This document shows, in pieces, positions 36,101-48,369 of a DNA stretch of 64,000 nt. A program made the translations under genes and the position numbers. The notes beneath the pieces were generated by a model. It did not search any database, was not told the origin of the DNA, and was given only the letters and a program-made list of their open reading frames with translations. Numbering within the stretch: position 1 is the stretch's first letter; each line of letters begins with the position of its first letter. Origin of the DNA: Eremophila alpestris peregrina (lineage: Eukaryota > Chordata > Aves > Passeriformes > Alaudidae); assembly GCA_009792885.1 (NCBI GenBank), contig WMCF01000113.1, positions 1,421,613-1,485,612 of the forward strand, read 5' to 3'.

Positions 36101-39100
36101 TCTCATAATACTGAGGAAGATTTTAGGGCTTTTAGGCCCTAATAATTTAAGGCTGGTGCTGAGGAACCAGCAGCAATGGTTAGATTCAATGGTGCTTCAG
36201 AGGTCTCTGGTCAGGCAAGATCAGGTCAATTTCTTGCAAAAAAGAAGGCAAAAAGAAGAGGGTTTTTTTGCTCTTAGGCACAGGAATACAATTCCTGGAA
36301 ACTTTTTCCTGAGAAGGAAAGGTTATTTTCCATGTTGAGAGGTGGGGAAGGAGCCATTGCAGGTACCTCAGCTGCAGGCAGGGCTGCTCAGCAGCTTGGT
36401 TCTGTTCTTGTCCCCCAGCTTTCAAGGCAGCTGTCTTGATCCAGCAGTGGTATCGGCGCCACGTGGCTCGGCTGGAAATGCGCCGCCGCTGCACCTGGAG
36501 AATCTTCCAATCCATTGAGTATGCCTGCGAGCAGGATCAGATCAAGGTATGGTGCCAAGGAAAAGAGCAGGTAGGAAAACACAAAGGGAGTGCTGCCAGA
36601 CTCTGGCTTTCTGGCTGCTGTCTGGTAACCCTCTAAGTGCTTCAGTGGGCCAGGGCCTGGGTTTCCTGCCCATTTTTAACCTGTTGATTCCCTGTCTGCT
36701 TGTGTTGCATAGAACACAAAGTAATGAACCCCAAAAGCAACCCATAAGAACCACTTAACAGAGCTTTTCTGTAGTCTGAACACAATAGGCAAGTCTGTTT
36801 GGTTTGTTATGTTTTAACTTGGATTAAAAGTCTCTGTCATGGCTGCCTTGGTCTCAGGGAGAGAAGGGCTCATAGTGTACTTCTGCCTGTGGCTGAAGGT
36901 AAAGCCACTGTTTTGACTTCATCTCAAGATAGTCAAAACTTAAATTGGTACAATGAGAGTTGCTGTACATACCAGACAGCATGAGAAGGGCAGAGGTAAT
37001 ACTTCCAGAAAGATCATGATAGGTTGCTACTCTGTTGAATTTCATTATGGGGTGAATGATGGGCTCTCCCTCTTCCTGCAGCTTCACAACTTCTTCAGTT
37101 ACCTCATGGACCAGTTCACACCAAGCAGCAGCAAAGAGAGTAAGTTTGTTTGCTGTTTGTAGATGTGGCACCAGCAGCTCCAAAGGCTGCACCCTGTATT
37201 ATTCATTGCCCAGTGCTGGGCAATCTTTGGGATGGCACATGTGGCCAAGAGTTTCAAGAGTGATGGCATCAAGAATAGAGAGTGAATTATATGGAGACTA
37301 GGAGCTATGCAACAGATGTGGGGCAATTCCTGCTCTTAAAAGCTGGAAGGAGGCATAAAAAGTTCAGAATGTTTTTACAGAATCACAGAATGGTGCACAC
37401 TGCACCATGGAGATTTTTCTCTGCAGCCTTTCCCCCACAGCAAGTTTTGTAGCAGTGCCAAGCAGTACCCAGCATCCATGGCTGTGATCACTCCTGAGTG
37501 CCAGCATAATCAAACAGCTCTTCTGTAGCAAATTCAAAGAATGGTACCCAGAGCCAATTAACTACTTTGTTGCTTTTTTGTCTGTTTTTTTCTTTTCTTT
37601 TTTTTTTTTTTTCCTCCCCAAAAATCAACCCCACTAATCTGCTATCCAGGGGATTTTATCAGTCGCATGTTCATAAGTGGGGAAAGTTACAAAGAGGCAG
37701 AGCTGGAAAAATACTGTGACTATGAATCTATAGAGGTGCCAGACTCCTACACCGGACCCCGTCTCTCTTTCCCACTCCTCCCTGACCATGCCACAGCCTT
37801 GCTGGAAGCTTTCCAACAGAAACAAGTAAGGATCCCAAAAAGGTACCATGCTGTAGGATAGATAATTTGGTCTTAGCTTTCTTACCAAGCTCAGTTGACT
37901 GGAGTATAACAACTTGGCTAGCTGTTAAACAAAATGGGGTTGGAAACTACATGGTATTTCCTAATGCCATAGAAATGTTCTTTCTGAAAATATACTCCTG
38001 GCAAAACGGAACACTTTACATAGGGGTGTCCCAATATGAACCTGAATTTCATTTTTAGAGGGAAAAATCAGCAACAGCTCATGTTGAAACTTTTCATCAT
38101 TTTTTGTTCAAATTTCTCAAATTCTAAGTAAGTATAGGATGGCCCAGAGGTAAATAGCCAATTACAATGTTTTTTTGCTATGCAACTTGGATTCAGATTT
38201 ACAACGTAAATTGTGAGGTTTTTGATGAGGAAGTTGAGTACAATTCAGCACTAACAAGACAAGCCTTGATACAACTGCAGTGTTCTGCTGCCATCCCTCA
38301 ACTGATGTGCTGAACTGCAAAATAGGCCAAAACATCCCTTCTCCAAAGAGAACTTCTAAACCAAACGTTTCTTTCTCATGTCCCAGCTGTATTAAATTCT
38401 ACACCCTGGCTTTGAGCATATCTATCACTGCAGGACATGTGGAAACTCACAGACTGGTTCAATGTGGAAAAGCTAGGAAAGATCTAGAGGAGCAACTTCT
38501 TACCTGTGATATGGGGCTGGAATTTCTGCTGCCCCTGGAGGTGGTGTGGCCTAGTGGGAATAGCTTTGTCCACAAGGTGCTATGGTGTTAGGGTTGCCTT
38601 GCCAGCCCTCTCAGTGCTGAGGCTGGGCTGCCTTGGGCAAGAGTCTGCCATCCTGCTGTTTCCCAATATTTCCCTCATGTTGTTTGTAAGACCATATGTC
38701 AGCACAGACTGCCATCCCAGGGAGTGTTTCTGCCATCCAGGCTATCCTGGTGGAGTCTGGGCAGCCACCATGATGCTGCTCAGAGGCCACTGATTTCCTG
38801 CTTTAATCCCTTCACTTTCTCCTAGTAGCAGCTCCATGCTCGCTATGTCTTAAACCTCCTGCATGAGACCAGGAAGCACCTCAAGCAGTTGCCAAACATC
38901 AGCCATGTCTCCACCTGCTACAGCGAGGAGGTCACTGTGTGTGGTGGGTCCCTTGCAGCCTTTGGGGTGGAATGCTCCTGTGGGAGGGTGGGACAGAGAG
39001 AAAATGACAGTGAGAGCACGCTGCCCTGCTCTGTACTGAATGTGGAACAGACATGCTCTCTATAAGCAAAGTGTGAGATGCCTTGAGAGGCAGCTGGGTC

Positions 39101-42100
39101 TGTCTGAAATACCCAGGTGGTCTTTTTTTCTCTCATCCCAAACTCGGAGTTGTTTTACTAAACCACAGAAACCACACCCAGCTGAGGACTGGTCACAAAA
39201 CTTGGTAGTGGTCTGACCTGTTCTGTGGTCTGGGATTATTTAAGCAACAAAATCCTGGAGATGTTCTGGGTGAGCACCAGTGCATGCATGCAAATCCAGA
39301 ATGTTAATGCATCTTTGCATCCTATAAGTACATTTGAGACAAAGCTTTTTACTTTTTTCCTACTCTGACTAATGTTAAAATGTTGAGATATTTCTTCTGA
39401 AAAATACATAGCACAGACTTCTGCATGCAATCAGCCTCTGGGAAACAAATCTCTCTCTCCAATATTATGTTAAATGAGAATTAGATCATTATTTTGAATG
39501 CAAAGCTTTCTCCCATACAATGACAATCTTGTGCTATGTTGTGCCTTCACAAGAGATAAATGAACAAAGCTTCTAAATCAGTCTTCAGCAGATGGTGTAG
39601 GGTTTTTTTACTGTCCTTCTCAGACTGCAGCTCAAGCCTTACATCATGTCCTTTTCCACTAGGCTTGCACTTCCCGAAGTATTTAGGTGGTGATTAATTT
39701 ATAAAGGACATAGTTCATAGGCAATTATGTATTGTCTTTAAGTTCAAGGTAAACATACCATGACTTGTCTCTTTGTGCCTGTTAGGAGATTTACATGGCC
39801 AGCTGGATGACTTGTTCCTCATCTTTTACAAGGTAGGCACTAAATCTGGAGAGGGATGCTGTCCAGGCATTGCAACAGGTATCCCAGAGGTCATGTTTAG
39901 AAGTGTTTGCAAAACTGGGCCATTTATGTGCAATTCTCCAAGTCAATTTGACTTTTTAAAATGGCTTCACAAATCAGTAGCTTATTCCCTTGCTGACTTG
40001 GAAATCTGTTATCCATGCCCATTTTGTTAGTGCCAATGGATATTCTTCTAGTGCTGATACCAATGACAACCCTTTGTGACTGCCAGTTTCACTGCTGGAT
40101 AAAAATGAGCAAGGATCTGTTGTAACCTGGGACAGGAGTGAGAAACTGTCCAGCTGTGGGGAGGAGCACATGGACACCTGGGGGAGCCCTCTCGGGTGAC
40201 ATCTGCCTGTTCCTTGCTTTTACAGAATGGCCTTCCTTCCCCTTCCAAGTCCTACGTGTTCAATGGGGACTTTGTAGACAGAGGCAAGCAGTCCCTTGAG
40301 ATCCTTGTTATCCTCTTTGCCTTCCTCCTGATCTATCCCAAGGAGGTTCATCTCAACCGCGGGAACCATGAGGACCACATGGTGAACTTACGGTATGGCT
40401 TCTGCGCAGGGCTGAGCACGATGCCAAGGGCGTTGTGCAAAATCCCACTGAGCTTCCTTTCTCCTGTTCCTTTAGCTATGGTTTCACCAAGGAAGTGATG
40501 CAGAAATACACGGTAGGCTTATGTTTGTGTCTCCTTTACCATGTGAGACATGCATTTAGAAGACTTGATGCTTTATCTCTCTTTTCTTTCTCTCAGGTGC
40601 ATGGGAAGAAAATCTTGAAGATGTTTCAGAATGTCTTTTGCTGGCTGCCCCTGGCCACCCTGATTGATCAGAAAGTCCTCATTATTCATGGGGGCATCTC
40701 TGACACCACTGACCTGGACATGCTTGAGAAAATTCAAAGGAACAAAGTAGGTTTTATTTCGCAGTTATCACAAGAGACGACAGTGTTGCTGATTTGCGGT
40801 GAGGAGCTCATTTCTACATGTCAGCTTAGCTGTTGACAAGACAAATCTAACAGATGGTCTTCCTAGACAAAGTTGTATTTAGGTATAGGCTTTGGTTTGT
40901 TAGTGTGTGTGTACATGAGCTGTGAAGGGATGAAGTACTGTTGATTTCTGGAATATGTGCTGGTGCTGAAGTAAAAATACAGTGACGATGAGACGTAGTC
41001 CCACAGTTCCTCAGCCTGTTTTTACCCCCTAGATTTCCAGAAGGGTTTTGATAAATCATTTAACTTGTTTCTGCCTCATTCTAGTTGAGAAATATCACTT
41101 TCCTTCTCCAAAAATAATGACAACTCTTGGATTAGTCATTAAAACTTCCTTTGCTCTGCTGCACAGTTCCTGTTGCAGATGAAATCTGTGTGCATGAAGT
41201 CAGTGAGGAAGAGTGAGATGTGATGGATGTGGGGCCCAGCTGTAGACTCAGGATGGCTTGTCTGAGAGGATGGCACTAATAGTTCCCCCCAGTCAAGCAG
41301 CAGTTGATGACAGAAGGGAGTGGGGCTTGGAGGCTTGGGTCACTTGAAGTCTGCCAATGGAAGATGTCAGAGCTGGAGATCTGGGTTTTCATGCTGTGTT
41401 ATCAGTTCATTTCTCTCATATCTTTCAGTTTATTTCTGTGTTAAGGCTGAAGAAAAGAAAGGAGTCGAGTAGAAAACCAGAAATACAGGCCATAAATGGG
41501 GAGAGCCAATCAGGCACTGATGCAGCAGGTAATGAGGCAGGTCCCAGGTTATCTCTGCAGCCCCAGCCAGCCCAGGCTCCCAGCCCATCCAACAGGCTGG
41601 AGTTCTCCAGGTGGCTCCGGCAGACGGTGCAGGAGCAAATCGACACGTGCCGCCGGCTGGTGGACTTCAGCGAGTCAGAACCAGAGGAGCTCACCTATTC
41701 TAGCATGGTCTCCTTGAAGGATGTGGATGAGCCGTGCTGGTCTCGCCAGGAGGAGTGGAAGCAGGTGAAGAGTCTAAGCAGGGTCCTGAGCTGGGTGCAC
41801 TGTGGGTGCCTTCTTCAGTGGTAGGTGGCCGGGAGGAGCTGCTCTGTGAGGTTGTGGGGATGTTTTGTTGGGTATTTACCTCCTGGGAGGAGCAGCTGGG
41901 GACTTCCTTTCCTTGTTTTTCCAGCCTGAGCAGTCTCTTCTGTGTGCTCTGAAACCACGGTGACTTAGTTGACATTACATGTGACCTTCCGGTGCTGCAC
42001 ACCTTTTCACTATAGCGCTATATATTGAAGTCAGGGTTAAAGGGATTAAGTGCTAATCCAAACAGTGGTTACTGAGTCAGCACTTGTATTTCTGGAGGCT

Positions 42101-45100
42101 GCAGAATGTCCTGGCTAGAAAACAAAGGTGTTTAATACTAAGCCTGCTAATGGCCTCAGGATCTGCTGGTTATTCTTGCCCCGGGACTTGTGTTTTATGA
42201 TGGAGGAAGACAGGCAAGGACATCTTAATGCTAGCACAGGCAAAGCTTGTATCAGGCCTGACTTATGCACATCCCTCTTTCCCCAGACACTTTGGATGTG
42301 CCTGTAGCTCCTGGCCAACAATATTGCCACTTCTGAGGTGGCCCATATCTGTGACAGTCTTCAGCTGGAATGCAGCAAACACGTCTGCTCCCCTGCACTA
42401 TGGTTATAGCAGCAGTCTAGGGAGGGATTCAGAGACTGAGCTGTATTTGCTTAGTGAATTTTTTCCAATCCTTTCAGATTTTAGATGTCCTCTGGAGTGA
42501 CCCCATGCCTCAGGAGGGCTGCAGAGAAAATAAAGTGCGAGGTGGTGGCTGCTACTTTGGGCCTGATGTGACGGAGAAGTTCCTTGAGAAGTACAATTTG
42601 CAGTTCCTGATCCGCTCTCACGAGTGCAAGCAGGAGGGCTATGAGTTCTGTCACAACCGCAAGGTCAGCTGGGGGTGGTGTGAAGGATACTTGGGTTTCC
42701 ATCCTGCCAGGGTGGGGTTTCTGAGGGGGCAGCTTGTCTCAGTTCTGCATTTCTTCCAATGGAGCTCTAAGCACATGCAAAAATCCTTGAATAGGCTTAT
42801 TGGGAGTTGACTGAAGTGTGTTTCCATCTGAAGTCTTAGTTCAGGGCAATCTGGAGACACCTGCTCTGCTGGGGACATGACTGCAGGCAAACCATGTCGT
42901 TGTGTGTGGTGCTTGAGCAAAGATCTGGACCCACTTGTGCCATGGCCCCCCCCTTAGTGCAGCTGTTCCTGCAGATGAGCTACAAAAGGGTGTTACTGAG
43001 CTGCTGCAGCCAATTTCTGTTCTCAGAAGATTCCGTCAGGTCAGTGGCTTAGCCAGGGCACTCAGACTCTGGAGAGCAGAATTGTTTGGACAGAGCACAG
43101 GAAAATTGCAGAAGCCCAGCATGTGGTCAGATCCACGTGTGACCAGTGCCACCCATGAGGAGCTCACACCTGGCAAGGCTTCCAGGCCAGCTGCTACCTG
43201 ACTCTCCCTTTTCTCAGTAAAACATGGTGCTTTCACAGTTGGTAGACTCTAGAGGGGATCAGGTGTGCTGTTTACATGGATATAAATATTACAGGATGTA
43301 TGTACTGACTGCAAATGCCTTTTTTGGGATTAGGTGCTGACCATCTTTTCAGCGTCAAACTACTATGAGATTGGCAGCAACAGGGGAGCCTATGTGAAGC
43401 TGGGACCAGACCTCATCCCGCACTTTGTGCAGTACCAAGCAAACAAGACAGCACATATGCTCACTATGACCCAAAGGCAAGGCTTTCCAGTTGCTCTCTA
43501 TCTGCCAAATGAAAATTCCCTAAGAGAATACTTTGTGAGCTTCTAGGAAGTTTGACTCTGGAGATGAACTTTCACAGCTTGATTTTCTAAATAATAGCTC
43601 CAAAGGAGGGATCAAGCTTTGTACTTGAACTTACTGAGGAAAGCTCAAGAGTTGAGAAGGGAATGTTAACAAAATTCCAAGGGGATTTTTCTAAAGGTTG
43701 CTGATTTTTCAGCTTTTCTTTTCCATGTCAGGTTTTAACTTCTGACCTTTGCTGAGGTTCTCTTTTGCTTTGCTACTTCACAAATGAATGCAGGGACTTG
43801 TGGCATCAGCTGCAGGGAACTGTGCCCTGGGCATGCAGTGCCTTGTTACAAGCACTGAGATGCAGCTGTAACTGTGCAGAGCAGTTGTGCGAGGGTCTGG
43901 GAAATCCATGCACAAGACAGGTAGAGCAGTGGGAGGGAAGGTGCACTTTTTCTTGTGATTCATGGCAAGTCTTTAAAGTGCTTCTCTCTGTTCTGCATCC
44001 TCCAGAATCAGCAGAGTAGAGGAGTCAGCCTTTCGAGCCTTGCGGGAACAGCTCTTTGCTCACACCTCAGCCCTCATCAGCGCTTTCAAGGCCCATGACA
44101 GGGACAATACAGGTAACTCAGAGCCAAGGGACGTGCAGGTTCATTGCCTGGTTGGATAGGGCTGGAGTGACTAAGTTGAGTTTGTGGCTGGTTGGGAGAC
44201 TGCTCACTGACACTTGTCACCAGCTGTCATGGGGAGGCTGTATCAGGCCTTGCCAGAGGTCATTTGCTGTTACTCAGTCTCTGTGGAGGCCTCTGAGTGA
44301 CACCATAAAGTGGGGGTGCTGGAAAAGCAGGACATCATTAGCCTAATGTGTAGTAATTGAGGCTGGTCCTGGAAGAACTCCTTGGAGTACTGATGAAGCA
44401 TTGGAAAAGATGACCTGGAACATGTCTGTTGTGTCACTTGAGAAGGGCTGGGTGGTCTCTATAGAGCCCCTTCATCCCTGGAGTATAAAATCACTGGGAA
44501 GAGGAAAGCAAGGGATGTCTTCCAAGGCAGATGTCTCTGTCAGAGCCTTAAGGAAGGAGCTGAGAGTTCTTACTTCTCTGGCAGATGGGAATGCTGTGTT
44601 GATGCAGTGTAAGCAAGAGGTGTTGCTGAGAACTGTCCATTGGTGGGCTCAGGGAGAAAAGGGACATGGTGGCTGGCAGAACTGCTCATGGAGAAGAACT
44701 GCTTTCTTGCTTTCTTGGCAGGCAGCAAAACTATTCATAGGAATCCAGCTCAGTTGTTACAGCAGCTGCTAAAATGGGCACTAGGCTGCAAATGTCTAGT
44801 GAAATAGCCAAAGTTAATGACTTGCCTTTGTTCAGATGTTTGCAACCTCATAGTCTTGATTTGTTGCAATGATGAAAAGCTTGCTGTGGTTTGGGTGGAA
44901 AGTGTGCGTGTGCCTGCACTGCAAAATAATGCTGTGCTGTGAGCAGCACCTAGACTGCGTATGTGTCACTGTTGCAGGCTTTTTCTTTGCCTTTATGTAC
45001 TTTCCCCGACCTGTGTGCCAGAGGTGTCTCCCTTTTCCCTGCAGGAAGGATCACGCTGAGCAACTGGGCGACAGCAGTGGAGTCAGTGCTGCGGCTGGGC

Positions 45101-46212
45101 CTGCCCTGGAGAATGCTGAGGCCGCAGCTGGTGCGCAGCACCAAGGATGGCATGCTGGAATACAAGTCGTGGCTGGATGACCTGGCCATGGAGCAGAGGA
45201 GCCAAGAGGTAAGCACTCACCCCCTTCCATCAAAGCATGATGTGAACAGCTGCTCACCAGCTCCCCAGCATGTGCAAATCAATTATGGTACAAAAGGACA
45301 GTGGATGGTTCATGCATAATCCAAAATCACACTAAAGTTGACAGGAAGCCTTGCCTAAGCTCAAATAGCCCTGAGGCCCCCAGTCCATTTTACAAATAGA
45401 ATGGATATGAAATCAAAATTTAGAGGTAGTTTTGGATGCAGGCTTATGAGTAGGAAAACTGTATTCCACTCTCCAAGTAGCAGCTTCTTAATTACGCCCA
45501 GCAAATGCAGCTCTGCAGTGGATATGAAATGCAGCCTGATGGTCTGTTCTGAAGCTGCATGGGGGATCCAGTCATCACACACCTGGTTGATAAGGCATTG
45601 CTGGCAAGTTCTTGGGAGCAAAAAATATTCTTATTTGTGGAGACATCTGCAGTAACAACTAAGAGAGAGCAGAGGTGTCAGAAGGATAAAAACTGTGATC
45701 ATGTCTTTCAGCACATCCAGTCAAGCTTGCTGGAAGTCATTTATCGAAACAGATCCAACTTAGAGACTATATTCAGGATCATAGACAGAGACCATTCAGG
45801 TAAGCAGGTGTGCAGGGGGTGTTAATCACTGTCTTGTGTTCTGTTCTGCTTTGGAGCTTCCTTTAGTATGTATAGAGGTGTTTTTTTTTAGGCTTGGGCC
45901 CTCCTGCTCCCTCCCACGCTTCTGAAATGTCCCTTTGTATTATGCCTCTTTGCTGCTTTAAGTTGTGTTTTAGCCAGTGTTCTCGACATTAGAGATATAG
46001 CCGCAGCATGTAAAAAATGCTCCTCCACAGGTGTCATCTCCTTTGAGGAATTCCAGCAAACCTGGAAGCTGTTCAGCTCCCACATGAACATTGAACTCAC
46101 GGATGATGGCATTAATGACTTGGTTCGCAGCATTGATTTCAACAAGGATGGCAACATTGACTTCAACGAGTTCCTGGAAGCCTTCCGCCTCATCAAACAG
46201 TGCCCGTCCTGA
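33193..46212 (+). CDS. PPEF2: Serine/threonine phosphatase with EF-hands 2
   Basis: PPP-family phosphatase of retinal and other sensory cells (vertebrate relative of Drosophila RdgC). Exons: 33193-33253, 36419-36546, 37082-37139, 37650-37825, 38829-38943, 39786-39832, 40226-40392, 40476-40512, 40597-40746, 41429-41764, 42478-42663, 43334-43476, 44006-44112, 45045-45208, 45712-45799, 46031-46212 (TGA). The sum is 2145 nt, or 714 residues (human 753), all in phase. The N-terminus MGSGSS suggests myristoylation. An IQ motif lies at residues 28-38 (IQQWYRRHVAR). Catalytic motifs are GDLHG (180-184), GDFVDRG (209-215), RGNHE (240-244), HGG (294-296) and RSHE (471-474). Exon 10 codes a poorly conserved insert (314-425). 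EF-hand loops are at 650-661 and 690-701 after a degenerate one. Intron 12 is GC-AG. It converges on NUP54. Confidence 0.97.
33254..36418 (+). other. PPEF2: PPEF2 intron 1
   Basis: A 3.2-kb intron between the myristoylation-signal exon and the IQ-motif exon. It is the longest intron of the gene. No repeat family or nested exon was recognised. Confidence 0.7.
38824..38831 (+). other. PPEF2: Triple tandem splice acceptor (AG-N-AG-N-AG)
   Basis: The exon 5 acceptor reads CCTAGTAGCAG with AGs ending at 38825, 38828 and 38831, all in the same phase. The middle one gives KQQLHARY as in human and was chosen. The last would drop one Gln. The first would put a TAG stop at the exon start. Confidence 0.7.
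43477..43482 (+). other. PPEF2: Non-canonical GC splice donor (GC-AG intron 12)
   Basis: Exon 12 ends CAAAG|GCAAGG and the next exon starts after TCCAG at 44005, giving TMTQRISRVEESA in phase. No GT donor fits. The consensus around the GC (AAG|GCAAG) is the usual one for U2-type GC-AG introns. Confidence 0.85.
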
Positions 46213-46598
46213 GAACTCTCTGAGTTGCCACATCCCATGCCTTGACTCCTACAAAGCCAGGACTGTCTGACCTAACCTAGAGTGTGCCTGCAGATGGCAA
46301 GCAGGGAAAGGGAAGGCAGGTGCCCAAAACAGACATGGCTGTAGGCAAGAGCTGTGACCCATTTGGGGAAGGTAACAGGTGAAATAGATGAGCTGCAGTT
46401 CAATTTGGACCATTTTTAAAATAAGCTGCATTTTAAGTAGTTTGCTGCTCAAAGGCAAGATGCACCTTTTGTCAAGATCTTTTGTCAATGTGAGGACATG
46501 TTAGAGGTATATTCAAGAGCAGTAAAGAGGAAGTCAATGTATTACTTGTAGGCAGTGTTTTAAGGAGGTAGCACCTGCTTGATCGCAGCTTTCCTTTT

Positions 46599-46604
46599 AA
46601 TAAA
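46599..46604 (+). terminator. PPEF2: PPEF2 polyadenylation signal AATAAA
   Basis: AATAAA about 390 bases after the PPEF2 stop codon, followed by T-rich and then TGTTGCTTG sequence. Confidence 0.7.
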
Positions 46605-46624
46605 CCATTTTTTCTAGATTGCTG

Positions 46625-48369
46625 TTGCTTGGCTGTTCATTTCTTCTCTAGTTAACTCTGTGAGCAGCAGTGCTGTTCCAGTGATGATACCTACTTCCCT
46701 GCTGGTGTTCCTCTGCTGTGGTAAGCTTGTTCTGGAAGGCTGGAACTAGTAAGTACATGTAGTAGATCAAATGCTGGAAAAAATACCTCAAATATGCAAC
46801 ACTGTCTCTAGCAGGGGGACTTGTTTAAGAAATCTCTTGAAATAATTACATTTTCAAAGCCCAGGGCAGTAGATCAAGTAGACACCCTGCTAGGGAGACT
46901 ATGCTGCACATTCAAGTTATTTTCAAAGCATGGTAGGACTGCAGTTTGTGAAGTGGGGTGGAACAAGAAACAATGTGTTGTTCAAATACAAGCAGCACAG
47001 CCTAGCAGGGGTTCCACGGCAGAAGACTTCCCTTAAGACTGCTACCCTAGCCCCCAAAAGAGAATTCTAGTCTCACGGAATTTCTTGCAGAGCTCATGGC
47101 CCAGTGCAGGCACTTTATTAACTGGAACTATGCTTCCAAAAGAAAACGAATCCTGTTCCCCCTTAAGTAGAGTTCCACATATGCTTTTTCCATTGTAATG
47201 GAATCATGCTTCTACAAACACTCTTAAATGCCCATTACCAGTCCCAACACATTGGAGCAGTATTTCTACTTTTCCATCCTTTGAATTTAATGAATTGAGT
47301 TAGTTTTGATGGCTAATGAACAAAATTATTTTACCTCTTCCATGTTTCTTTCTGCTGTAAGAACTCCTACTGCAGAGAACACTGGTTTCTTGTTTCAGTT
47401 ATTTTCAGTACTTTTGTACAGAGGGGAAAAGCAGGTCTCTCTCCATGGCATGGAGTGAGTAGGTACCTGCTCTGCAGTGCTTGCTACCAGGTAGGATCTA
47501 AGAGCCTCACCTTTCTTTTTGGTTTGGGGACTGAAGCTGCAAAGCAGCTCTGTGGCACTGAGTTTGACAGCCTGTTACCTGCAGTGCCCAGAGCAGAGAG
47601 AAGTGCACTTACCTGGAGTTGTGAGCAGTGTCACTGCTTTGCTGATGTCACCGAGAGCCAACACCACACATCACTTATTACAAAGTCAGACTGAATTTAT
47701 TACTCTTGGGCAATTTAAAAAAAAGGCAGGAGACAATGTCCAGACATTCTGTTACTTAGAGGGGCAGCAAAGCTTTGTATAATTCACATACATAAAGTGA
47801 TCAAAACATAACCTTCAGATCCTTGCAGTCCAAAGGAAGGACAGAAACTGGAAACATTAACTTTCTGTAGCTTGCCCCAGTAATCGACTGGTATTGCAGA
47901 GAACAACATTGTTACAGCAACAAACATCTCTGTAATGATTTAAACTAGCTGTTTACACAATGGTGCTACTTGATTGTTCTGACAGGAACACGGAAGCAGG
48001 CTAAGCTTTCCACAAACCGAATCATTAGTGAAACAATCCCCTCAGCACTGCATTTTGAGGACAATGCTGTTGTAAAAAAAGAAGAAAAAAAGAAAAAAAT
48101 GTACAATAGTACATATAGTTTTATAGTAAAATGGTATCTGAACAGATTCAGTTTTCCTTCTTTTGGTAAAGCATATACAGCTTTATAAAATATAAACCTT
48201 CCAAAGGTCAATTTGAAAAGCTTAGAAGAGGCTTTGCTAATTCTAAAAGTAACAGACAAAATACCACTTGGCTCCTACAAGGTATGTGTATTTATTTTAC
48301 CTCAACAGTTTTAGCCTTGGAAGGTGAGTCATGAACTCGGCTACCATGTTCTCTGTAAACCTCCACCAG
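46625..48369. other. Convergent PPEF2/NUP54 interval with NUP54 3' UTR
   Basis: Tail-to-tail spacer containing the NUP54 3' UTR on the minus strand. Minus-strand AATAAA candidates lie at 48291-48296 (about 75 bases past the stop) and 47696-47701 (about 670 bases past). No coding exon was seen. Confidence 0.6.
47696..47701 (-). terminator. NUP54: Candidate NUP54 distal poly(A) signal
   Basis: TTTATT on the plus strand is AATAAA for NUP54, giving a 3' UTR of about 0.7 kb. A nearer copy is at 48291-48296. I cannot tell which is used. Confidence 0.45.

Noticed and set aside
37377..37397. AGAATCACAGAATGG, resembling the reversed CR1 tail
   Set aside because: Similarity stops after about 17 bases and the expected GGTTGGAAGG continuation is absent. 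Too short to call a CR1 copy.
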